Positions 1 through 11,100 of a stretch of 64,000 bases of DNA are shown in pieces. A program made the translations under genes and the position numbers. The DNA is from Epiperipatus broadwayi. Lineage: Eukaryota > Onychophora > Udeonychophora > Euonychophora > Peripatidae. Where the stretch lies: assembly GCA_028023455.1 (NCBI GenBank), contig JAQFVV010006203.1, positions 12,996,348 to 13,060,347 of the forward strand, read 5' to 3'. The notes under the pieces were generated by a model. It had not been told where the DNA came from. It searched no databases and worked only from the letters and a program-made list of their open reading frames with translations. Every line of letters begins with the position of its first letter. Position 1 is the stretch's first letter.

Positions 1-3000
1 TGGCATATATTTTCTATCGTATTCGCACAACCCATTTCCTATGATTATGATAGAATAAAAGTTCTCAAAAGCACTCAGCCAATTAATATTAAAATTTGTA
101 CTTAGCTTCACCATTGCCTGCGGTTTAGCGCATTTAGACATAAATCTTTTTTAAGTAAATATAATTATATATAAATACAATTATATGTTATATTACAAGA
201 GCAGTTAAACATTATTATTAAGTGATAACCTTTGGTCTTTCTTCCGCACAAGCTTTTTATTAATAATAATCCATTGGTTTTAATGCAAATATTTGTGTAA
301 ATTATTCTCTTTTATAGTTTTATAATTTGCCTTTTGTAGTAATGCGATTTTATTTTCTTCTTACACAGTTCATAAAAATAATAAGTACAGTTTTAAGCAA
401 TACAGATTATTATCTTAAGTCTATACTCTAGAACCATCTACTGAAGATGGTGCTAGAATAAAGTGAAAATACCTGCTCTTAATGACATATAAATGAACAC
501 TCTAGAAAATAATATAATACTGCTGTTGGTATTTTCTTAGCCATAGGCATGTAACATTGTTGTTGATATTTTTAAGACATTGATACCTTATCATTTTTCA
601 TCTTTTATTGAGCTTTCATAATTTCTTCAAGTCTATTTAATTTATCTTTTTCATTTTAAAAAAGTCTTTTATTATATCCATAATAGAATTTTTTGGTTAA
701 TTTACAATGAATTGTAATATTACTGTCATGAATCTAGTATTCATCTTGTAAATCCTGTTTCTTTTATTAACATCTTGCATTGTCTTACATGCTTCTCTTA
801 ATTTTGTGTTTATCCTTACATCACAATCTTCATTAAAGTAAATCTGATGTCAATGAATAAATTTCTTTGTCATTTAATATTTTGTTTCTTTGAGATTCTA
901 TCATATTTATTTATGGCATATCTTTTTTCATTTGCTAGTGCATTACTTAATCTTAAAATATACAGAGATCTAGTAAAGATAGTTAGCAGTTCCTCTATAT
1001 TAAACCTTTGAACAATTTTATAAGATTGTATTTTTACCATAGAAGAGGGGAGATTACCTGTAGGGACATATGATAATTAGGATATTCTATTTTAGAAAAT
1101 GCTCTTATAACCCAAAATTATATGTTGCTGTTTTTGGTAAGTAATCAAATAACCCAGTGTAATTTTATATTTTAAATAAGTCTAACTCCTGTATAATTAT
1201 GAACATCTTGGTATTAATAGAATGTATTTGTTATTTATAATTAATGCAATAAGTCTTTGTTTTTCCCATATTAATTTTCGACTTTTCTATTGACTGCTCC
1301 TCCTCTATCATTTATATCAGCAATTAGTAATAATTATTTACTATATAAAACTTTTCTTTAAATATGATAGCTGATCGAATTTTCTTAAATATCATTTCTT
1401 GCTTCATAAAAGCAAGGCAATAACGATTATTAGTTCTTTTTGAACCTTTATCAATCATTTATTTATGCATTGTTAACTTTTACTGCTTTCCTTTCTTATG
1501 TTTAAGTATTGATATAAACATATTGTCATTTATACACTGCCATTCTGATAAACCGCTATAAAAGTTTATGTATTTTTTAATTATCTCTGAGTTTAATTTA
1601 TTTTTAAACTCATTAAAATTGTCTGTATTTTATAATTCTTTATGGAAGTGCACTTAGGTATATTATTAATAAGGTACCTGTTTGTAGTAATTCTAAAACT
1701 AAAACAAACAAAAAATATTAAATTATTGCTGTTACAATATTTATATAATTTATTCCAGATTCAATTATCAAAAATTACCAAATGAACTGTAGAAATTAAT
1801 CGAGTTTAAAAAATTTATTTATCAACTTGGTAATTTTGTTTTAATATTAAAAAAAATTATGGTTCTCTTTGCTGCATTAATAAATAGAGTTATGAACGAG
1901 TAGTTTTGCATTGTATACTGAACTCCAATTCCGATTATTGCAACTGTTTTCTGAGATTTTAGATTTATTGTTGCACTGAGGTCTCATCATGTAATGATAA
2001 ACTTTCTGATTAGGCATCAGAGTACATTTATACAACAATTATAAAATTTGATTAAAGAGTTTAAATAATAGCTTCATATAATTTTTAATTGATTTATTCT
2101 CAGCAGGAAATATGACTTTCAAGTATAGAAATGACAGATGACTGAAGGTATATTTAATAGGACTTTAGGTCTGGACTCTCACTTGACTAGACCACACAAA
2201 ACACTATATAATAATTAATGTCTATTGAAATAACTATTACCGAACTCAAAAAACATGTCTTAATCATATCAATGTTACTTGAAAAATCCACTTTTTCAAC
2301 ACCATTTTTTTTAGTTTTAATTATCTTTCAAAAAAAGCTTTCTAAACTATTGCAAATTTCTCCTATCTTGTTTATCATTGTGATAAACAAGTCATTTGTT
2401 TTGTTTTTTTTTACGCATGTTTTTGTCTAAACCTTGCAATCACTGACTTTCAGCAAATTGGACTTTATTAGTGAACAAATGTTAATCTAAAAATGTTGGG
2501 GCACATAACATAATATTTATCCTAAGAAGTGACCTTTATTTCTAGAATACAAATTCGGTTGCAGTAACTGTGGAGTAAAAATACATTAAATAACTTAGTG
2601 ATTTGTATATACAAGACAAAGCTGTATTCCAGCGCTGAATTTAAAAGGATACAAATAGGTTTCAAAAGTTCTTGGATAATGAATGACCTAAATATAAAAT
2701 TATTTGTGAATAATTAAGGAACAGACTCTGCTACCTTGTAGAACAAAGTGCTGGTTCATCAAGCTCTAGTTATAGTTCCTGGTGAAAATCTTTTCTTGTT
2801 TTTTTGTCATTTATACAATTGATTATAGCCTGTATTAACTATGATAATGAGAATTTGTGTTTGTGCAAACACATTCTATTCTTTTTTTTATTAAGGAAAA
2901 TATATATGTAAAACCACAGTATGAATCTTTTTTTGTTTACATTTGTTATATTCATTACATCTGTTACATTATTGTTACACTAATTTTGACCACATAATTC

Positions 3001-3179
3001 CATTTGTTACAGTAATCTTGACAATGTGATTTCCTTAGTCAGAGCAATAGACTCCTCGTTTGATGATGAAGATTGTGATTATTAGGAAGCTGTTATTTTT
3101 TCGATTTCCATTGATACTGCAAGAATCTCATATAATTGACTACAGTTATTTGTTGATTATGTGGTGGTAATTAATTAAG
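1..3179. other. AT-rich sequence, no gene recognised
   Basis: No exon with supporting splice sites is seen. On the minus strand 889-1080 is open for more than 60 codons (beginning VPTGNLPSSMVK), with protein-like composition and a possible frameshifted continuation upstream. It may be a decayed retroelement, but I cannot name it. Around 2940-3030 there are several TGTTACA-type short repeats. The rest shows only T- and A-rich runs. Confidence 0.4.
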
Positions 3180-3530
3180 ATTCATCTGAGTATAGGGCTC
3201 CTCGTCCAGCAGCGTAAGCTGTGCTCAAGTGTCTCTAAAGAGTTTCTCTGGCATTAGCAAGTAATCTCTGTACTTTACTTTGTGGATAAAGTTTTGTACA
3301 TATTGTCCAAGATCCCCATCCTAATTGCTGTGAAAATACCACCCATCATGGTGTCTTTAATGTTCAGAATATCTTTGCTACCCAGTGATACTCTATCTAT
3401 GTTTTACCTAGCTGGATTTAAGAAGAGACAAGCAGTAAAAATATGAGTAATAGTCTCATCCTCTGTCCCACACAAGCCACATAATGGTTCAATTCTGGAG
3501 TAGCCTCTATAATTCACCAAAGGACTCCTT
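3180..3530 (-). mobile_element. LINE C-terminal fragment with zinc-knuckle (zf-RVT-like), decayed
   Basis: Reverse-strand translation gives PLCGLCGTEDETITHIFTAC, a C-x2-C-x8-H-x4-C knuckle typical of the region after the reverse transcriptase in several non-LTR elements. More than 60 further residues follow, with a few stops. No intact RT is attached, so this is a truncated relic. The clade cannot be decided from this piece. Confidence 0.6.
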
Positions 3531-3705
3531 ACTATAACATTGACTTTTATCTTTTATTATCACTTTAATTTTTCATTTTTGCACAAGTCTTCATTTTAGG
3601 AAATTTTAGATATGGTTTTTACAAAGACTGTGCAATCACTAATAAGAAATGATAGAAGCGGATTTTGGAAAAGAATTTCAACTCGGCAAAAATTCTATGT
3701 TTAGA

Positions 3706-3893
3706 CAGCTCTGTTTACACAAAGATAAAATTCTTTATACAGTAGTGCCACTCGGTGCAAGACAGAGTAATCAATGGATGCAAGAATATTTATGAATAAA
3801 ATTCCTATTTAGTGCCTACTCATCCATTGATTATTCTGTCTTGTACTGAATGGTACTACTGAATATGGAGAGCTTTGCCTCTCTGTAAACAGC
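3706..3893. repeat. Fold-back repeat, ~74-nt arms
   Basis: Left arm 3706-3780 (CAGCTCTGTTTACA ... CAATGGATG) is the imperfect reverse complement of 3821-3893 (CATCCATTG ... TGTAAACAG), around a 40-nt loop. No coding sequence is inside. It is MITE-like or the paired ends of a longer repeat. Confidence 0.7.
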
Positions 3894-4366
3894 TTGTGTA
3901 CACATAAAGAATCGTGATCATGTGATGTTTAGTGGTTTAATACAGTTCTACTTAAAAAGTCTCTTATTTCTATTGAAGAAACTTTGTTGCCTACCCAGGA
4001 ATTGAAAATAATCATATTAAGTTCATCTGAAATAACTGTCTCATCTAGTTTGGTTAGATTATGGTATTATTAAGTGATAAAAATAATGGCAAAGCTCCTA
4101 GGAGGTAGTCATAATAACATATATTAAGTTATAATTTTTTAAATGTAGTTATCTTTATTTGATCAAAAGCTTATAGATCTTATGAAAATCAGCTGTTATT
4201 GTTAAGATCTTAGTGAAACTCATTTTCCTGAAGAAAAAAGTTTAATTGAACATACAGATTGTCATAAAAAAACTCTAATTTGATATCTTTTATTTTTGAA
4301 ATCCTTAAACATACAAAGATTACATGTACTAACACAAAAACAGTAAACTTTGGACCAATGTTATTG

Positions 4367-4376
4367 GGGGGGGGGG
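4367..4376 (+). repeat. Poly-G run
   Basis: About ten consecutive G, unusual in such AT-rich DNA. Similar G or C runs occur near 9951, 15012, 24131 and 24240, several of them inside repeats. Confidence 0.8.
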
Positions 4377-4599
4377 CTATTGGACTGAAAACTTAAATGG
4401 TCTGCTACTATTAAATTATTGCTTTTCACAAACACTTTGTTCAGGCAGAAAAATTACTATGAAGAAACTTGGATACATTCTCACACAAAAATATGATAAG
4501 ACTAAATTGTAATTAGAAATGGGAATACAACGCGTATTTATATTACTCTAACACTTATAATTAGATTGTTAAATAGATTATAGCTATAGATAAAATGAT

Positions 4600-6250
4600 A
4601 TTTGTCTTTAAAAGATCTCATTAATAAGAAAGATATTGAGAATACAAATAAATCTATTTTTGAGTTTAATAAAAAATCAAGATTATTCTCTGTCAAGAGT
4701 CTTGTTATTGGTGATTTAATTAATAGAAAATGTGTGGCATTTTTTTACTTGGCAGAAACACAAATTAGATGTGAAGTTTTATAATCAATATGGAGATGAA
4801 AAGGCAGAAACTCAATGTCTAGACAAGAAGACTTAAAATGATTGGTGAATTAAACCTGAAAAAAAAGATATGGGCATTACTAATCATTTTATATATTATA
4901 TATAGAGTAAGTCAAAAACAAACTCCTATCAAGCTTCAAAAATACCCTCAACCTCAGACCGCGGTTTCTGCCTCTAGCGTCATCAGTGAGGTGCTAGGGA
5001 ATAAAAATACTAGAACTAATCCAGCATTTTAGCACCTCACTGATGACGCTAGAGGCAGAAACCACGGTCTGAGGTTGAGGGTATTTTTGAAGCTTGATAG
5101 GAGTTTGTTTTTGACTTACTCTATATATAACATTTGTAAAAACGAGCTTTATTAAAATTAGGTCATCTGACTTGATTTTTTATCAAATTACTAATCATTT
5201 TATATGTATGGAACTGCAAAATAATATCGCAATCATATTAAGTCCTTGGATGTCATTTACTAGAAAGTGTAGGATATTTTAGTTACTTTTTAAATGATGA
5301 TATAAGAATTGAGACACAATTTTTAATCATAATCCATACTAGATTTGGGAAAAGATATTCTCTGTGAAGTTAAACTACGTTTTGGAATCTTAGAAATGGA
5401 AAGTCTTTAGATTCTGATTAGATTTCTGGAGAGCTTTACATTGTAGTGATGGAATAATTACTTCAAAACTATTATAATTTTAAAAATATATAGATTCATG
5501 AAGTTATACTTTCTTGTCATAAGGTTGTTTCCATTGTCCCAAATTATAAAATTAAAGAGGGTGGACAAGACTGCCTTAATAATCATAAAATATTATTATC
5601 CACTATAGCAAGAATATTTTCTAAGATTTTGTTAAGTTGTTTCTTACCAATTATGGATGAATAGTTATGGGAGATTAGGTTCAGTATGGTTTTAGACTTA
5701 AAAATATTACAGACTCATATTTGAGCATCAGTCAAATATATATAAAAAAAAGTATTCAGAAAAATATATAAAAAAATTTATTTATATAATTCAATTAACT
5801 GAACAGGTTTCTCGATATTTTTATTATTGATATTAAAAAATCTGACTATCTAAAATGAAAACTGGTATTACATTAATCCCATGTTTATTTTTCATTTTTA
5901 TGACAGTTCTCTGTAGAAATATAAAAAAGTGACTTCCTAAATTAGGTAACAAGATGTGATATGGATTTGATAGTGGAATTTTTAGTTTGAAATGATTAAA
6001 AAAATGTTATCTTTGTGGCTTCTGGATTTCTGTAATACTTACTGATGATTGTGTTATTTTTGCAAATTCAAAAGTTGATTTGCAGAATGTGTTTAATGTT
6101 TTGATAGCAACCTGTAAAGACTGGTTTAGTAATTAGTATGTTTTTCCTCAACCAGTAATGGAAGAAAAACAACAACTATTAGCTTAAAAAGTTTCAACTT
6201 GAGATGTGAAGCAATTTAAATATCATAATAGATTTTTTTAAGTATAATGG
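4600..6250 (+). mobile_element. Decayed LINE reverse transcriptase remnant
   Basis: Frame-shifting plus-strand translation recovers a non-LTR RT order. At about 5570-5660 is a stretch ending LLSTIARIFSKILL (the N-Y-R-x-I-S-L-L region). Near 5670 is a QYGFR-like motif. At 6040-6130 is TDDCVIFANS followed by a leucine-rich thumb start, where TDD replaces the usual ADD. Many stops and frameshifts make it a dead copy. A hairpin repeat (4897-5129) interrupts its 5' part. Confidence 0.6.
4897..5129. repeat. Near-perfect 100-nt fold-back element
   Basis: Arms 4897-4996 and 5030-5129 are reverse complements with essentially one mismatch (CCGCGG against CCACGG), around a 33-nt loop. The 19-mer ATTACTAATCATTTTATAT occurs just outside at 4876-4894 and again at 5187-5205 and may be a target-site duplication. 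The core (CCTCAGACC ... GTGAGGTGCTAGG) resembles repeats at 14.9-15.4, 16.0 and 32.3 kb. Confidence 0.85.
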
Positions 6251-6409
6251 TAGTCTTAAATACTGGTATCTATCTTAAATTCTAGTATGCTACTGAACAT
6301 TTAAAAAAGTAAATAAAGTATAAAGAATTTCAGCTTCTTTATAGTATTTCTTCTGTCTATATAAAAACATTGTCAATCAATATATTACAATATATCTTAT
6401 TAAATAACC

Positions 6410-6690
6410 ACAGTCTTTTTACACCTTTAAGCAAATAATTTTTATTAATACAATAACAGTTTTGATTGGACTGTTTCTTGTAGTCTTCTTCAGATCTCAA
6501 TCTATTGCTCTACCTTTCCTTTTCCACAATTTTATTTAATTTAATTTTATAGTAAAATAAAATGGTGGAAAGAGAAAGATAGAGCAGTAGATTGAGATCT
6601 GAAGAAGACTGTGAGGAACAGTCGAAACTGTTATTATATTAATAAAAATTATTTGCTTAAAGGTGTAAGAAGACTATGATTATTTGATAA
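6410..6690. repeat. Inverted repeat with hammerhead-like motif
   Basis: Left arm about 6412-6535 and right arm about 6555-6685 are imperfect inverted copies. The right arm reads, on the plus strand, CTGAAGA (6599-6605), one A, GACTGT, a GAGGA loop, ACAGTC and GAAA (6624-6627). This is the hammerhead order of CUGANGA, perfect 6-bp stem II and GAAA. The left arm carries a degenerate minus-strand version. It is probably a pair of Penelope-type terminal repeats without an internal gene. Confidence 0.65.
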
Positions 6691-7751
6691 GATATATTGT
6701 TGTATATGAATAAGAAAAACTGCTGAAGAAGAAGAAGGATATGTAGAATTATATAGAATCAATATATTACACAAAAATTCAATAACAGCAAGTCATTTGA
6801 CTTTACAGTACCATTATTTTCAATAACTTTGGGCTAAAGATTATTGTTTTTACCAATATTTACATTAAAGTCTGCAGAAAGAAAATAGATCTTTTAATGA
6901 CGGTGGCTTTAAAAATAGTATCTAAAAAAACAAACTATGACCTCTCTGAAACTAATATTGAATCTAATCAAGTTTTAATATCTTAGTATTTTATTGATAT
7001 ACCTGCAATTCCAAGAATAGGAGATACTGTATTAATTTTCACAGCAAAAAAGATGATAGGTATAACAAAACAGTACTTAACAGTAAATAGACGATTTTAT
7101 AAGTTCAGTTCTGGAAAAAAAACTTTTAAAAAAAAATGTTTATTTTTATATTGATATTATTTTTAAATACCAAATAAAGATAAAGTAATCTTTTTATGAA
7201 TATCCTACTGAAGAGGAAAGACGAAGAAGTGTGCATATTCATTAAGCTTGCCAATTGTTGAATGGTGATGTTTTGTGCATTTTTTAAATCTTGTTTTATT
7301 CTCTAGTTAAAAAGGCTAGATACCAATTTACGGACTCATGTTGGATGTTGACTGGGTTGGTTATGGGCCAACTGCCTAAAAAAAATTCTAAGGGTTTTTT
7401 TTTTTAAATATATTTTCCAGTACCCGAATTTGAGTCCTATATTATAGAGGTGTGCGAGCATCACCGTAAGACCAAATAAATAATATGAATTCCTAGATTA
7501 TTTTATAAAATTTTAAAAAAGTGAAATTAAAACACATTGTTTCATCATTAATTATACGCAACTTAATTTTTATCATTAAAAGTTTAATACGTTATTTGGT
7601 AAACGTTTAAACTTATATTTTATTTTTTTCTATATTGATAATTTATCTACATTAGATAAATTGAGTTAAAAGTTCGAAGATAATATTATTTGGATAATCT
7701 TAAAATAAATCAATTTATTCGTATATTTGTGAATAATTTTTTTTTAAAAAA
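6691..7751. other. Upstream region of the P450 gene
   Basis: Presumed 5' flank and 5' UTR of the P450 gene. TATAAA-like strings occur (for example near 7503), but in DNA this AT-rich they have little weight. No transcription-factor site or conserved element can be defended. Confidence 0.3.
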
Positions 7752-8100
7752 ATGTTTGAAAATGTCTATGAAATAATATGTACTCCAAATGCGATTTTAA
7801 GTATTATTCTATGTGTTCTTATTTTAATATTATTAACGACACGGAAAAAACGAAAATTTCCTCCAGGTCCAAAAGGAATTCCTTTTATTGGACCAATATT
7901 TCCTTTTAAAAAGAATGTAGAAGAAGCTTTTCTCCAGATGACAAGAAAGTATGGACCAATATTCCAGTTTAAAAGTTTTGGTGAAACAATTGTTGTCCTA
8001 GGAAATTATGAAATAATGAAAGAGGCATTTATTAAACAAGGAGATATTTTTTCTGGGCGGCCTAAAAACTTTGTGATGGACTATATGACAGAAAACAAAG
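7752..8100 (+). CDS. P450 coding exon 1 (anchor, PPGP hinge, beta-1 region)
   Basis: Encodes residues 1-116 plus one base of codon 117. It begins MFENVYEI, then a hydrophobic segment, a basic stretch (RKKRK) and FPPGPKGIPFIG, the classic microsomal hinge. FSGRP near the end matches the conserved region before helix B. The donor is AAAG|GTATGC at 8101. Reading past it meets a stop within 41 nt, which supports splicing here. No convincing TATA box or initiator is seen upstream. Confidence 0.92.
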
Positions 8101-11100
8101 GTATGCACTGGATATATATAAAAAAATTATTATTTTTATAACAAAATATATAGTATACAATCTTTAGAATTCACGTAATTTAGATATTTAAAAAAAGGGT
8201 AAAACAGCTGGTTAAATAGTAGATGCAGAGCATATGCCTTTATAATTACTCAGCTCAGTTAGTTTGAAATACCTGTTATTTATTAGCACATATATGCGAG
8301 CCTTAATAGTGTATTAGCATATCTGATTGTTCTCAACTTGTGTTAGAATCTGAATCTAGATAGAATTTTTTTAAAAAAAATTGTCTTCCAATCAGTCTTA
8401 GTTTTTTTTTTTTTTTTTTTCAAATAACTAGATCATAACAAATTATCTAATTATATAATATTATCTGGGGAATGATTACTTCTAAAAAATAAATAAAAAA
8501 TAATGTAAGTTCTCATGCATGACATTTAAGAAAGCTAATGAGTAAAATATTTTCCAGTGTTTTTTTTAGAAAGTTGTTGTATGGACCATTACCCTAGAAT
8601 AGGTCATTTTCAGGTATATGACTGTGTTTAGAGGGATGGATTGAGTGTTTAATATAAATGATATTTAGTTCCCAATAACTGTTCTTTTCTTCCTATCCTA
8701 AAGCCATCTTCTATAAACTTGAATAAATGCTGGACATCAGATGTTATAATGCTCTAATAGCTACATCTGCAAACCAGTTTTTGCTATTTGCTTTCATTGA
8801 CAGAAACACAGAATTTAAAGATGGAACTAAAGTACTTATGCATCTAATAAAACTTTTCATTCTTTTATACTAGTTAAGGTAATAGCTTGATTTTTTAAAA
8901 ATCTTTAAAATTTTTTGAACCCAAGCCAACTCTAGATATGACATCAAGCCAATTCTTTACACTTTGGTACATGTCAATAAGAGATTTCTTTCAAATTTTT
9001 GTCTAGCACATCAATACCAACTACACAATATGATTTCCTTGGCTTACTTATTTGTTTCTAAGAATAATTATTCTCTTTGTTCAACTCTAGCATTATCTAA
9101 TGAACAATCTTACAACATAAGATTATATTTTCATATGAAGTTGTAGTTTTGATTTTAGCCTGTGAAAAGTTAGAATCTAAGACTGAAATTAATACACTTG
9201 TGCATTTAAATTTAATCACTATTTTTATCTGTCATACTATTAAGGCTAATGATCTGAAATTCAAAAAACTCTAAGGTTTTTGAACCCAAGCATAGTTGTC
9301 CAAATGTGACATCAGGTCAGTTTTGCACTTGGAATGACCTCCGTTTTATGCTAATTGCAAATTTCTCTTAGACTTTAGCTGAAAATGTTAATATCAACTT
9401 CACAATAATATATGGTCTAGAGCAGTGGTCTTTTCACACCTGCAGACCAGAAAAAATAAGGGCAAGATTTCATGGACCGGCAAAAATAAAGATAAGATTT
9501 CTCAGACCAGCAGAAGTCTACAGATAAATTTCCTTAAAAATGTAAACTGCTTATCCTTAGATTAGCATAATTGTTATAACTGATCAAAACAACACAATAG
9601 TTACTGTGTATTGTAATGGTGTTGCTTTCCTTAACATGCTGAACACTCTTTCTTGAGTTGCGCAGTCATACTGCTACAGAAAACAATACAATAATCATTT
9701 TCATTAATGTGCCTGCATTGCTACATTTATTATTTCATTGTTAAAACATGCAAGAATAAAATGTTATTCATCTGAATATTGGAAAATATCACAGCTAGTG
9801 TAATTACATGACAATGATTATGATAAATGTAATATCTGTATTTAACGTTAAATATACAAGATGAAATATATATATATAAAGTTTGTATAATAAAAACTTT
9901 TTTTTTAATTTTGAATTTTTTTAGAAAAATAATAAAAAATTTAATTCTACCCCCCCCCCATAAACATCTGTAATAACTAGAAAAACAAATTAATTTATGT
10001 ACGACTGATTAGATTTTGTTTTCGTTCTGTTTCTTTTTTTTTTACTTGGATAAAAATGAGATGAAAAAATAAATAAAAATTGTTTATATTAATTAAAAGT
10101 TTAAAATCTATATTATTTTGTTATTGCAAACTTTCCTGCCAGTCTAGCGTGGAACAGCAGAAAACTTCGGCAACCGTGTGCCAGTCCGAGGACGAAGGGT
10201 TGAAGACCACTGGTCTACAGTAGGAGAGAAGAGTATTGATCTTACAAGTGTATATGTAAGCTAAGAAAGTTATGTGATATTGTGGTATCAATATTTAGTT
10301 TCATTAACACTTCTTATATATTGTTTCCTACATCTATCACGTTTCATATTCTGATGCATCTTTATTGGCTAAAAAGCTATAATATAAATCTGATTATTAA
10401 AGTTAGTTTATGGCAAAAAAATTTCATAACTAAGCATTAGAAAACATATCACCTATTCCTCCTACATTTGGAATTGTATTTATCTTAAGATTTAAATTCT
10501 GTAACATTAGCCAGTTTTTGGAATCACTACCTAATTAGTACAAGGAATGAAATTAACACATGTCTCCTTTTATTTTTAGTTCTATTTTATATTGTTTAAA
10601 TAAAATGATTCCAATACAAATTACAAAAGTTTTTTTTTTAAAGAAAAATAAATAAATAAATTGCAAATTTATTTAATAAATAATATTATTTAATGATCTT
10701 ATATATCATTCAAAAATCTTCAAATATTTACTGTCTTTTCAGCTTCATTGATTAGGATCCATTCGTTTCATTTTTTACTGTATCCACTTAAAGTTATGGC
10801 TTTCTTTGGATTTCATAAATCCTTTAAAAACAATTTTTTTTTATTCTAGTTTTTACTTTTCATGTTGTTTCAACATTCGGATTTTCACAATTCTGGAGAC
10901 TTTAAACAGGAAGGTTATAAGTATCATCATCATCATCATCAACCATTATCAATCCACTGCAGGATGAAGGTCTCTCCAAGTTTAATCCATCTTCTCCGAT
11001 CTTTAGCTTCTCTTCTCCACAACATACCTGCACATTTTCTTATTTCATCCATCCATCTCACATGTGGTCTCTTTCTGGGTCTTTTACAATCTCTTGGAAT

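Noticed and set aside
4602-5032. Two short plus frames (60 and 64 codons) as genes
   Set aside because: They lie in a decayed LINE and across a hairpin repeat; no conserved domain or splice context.
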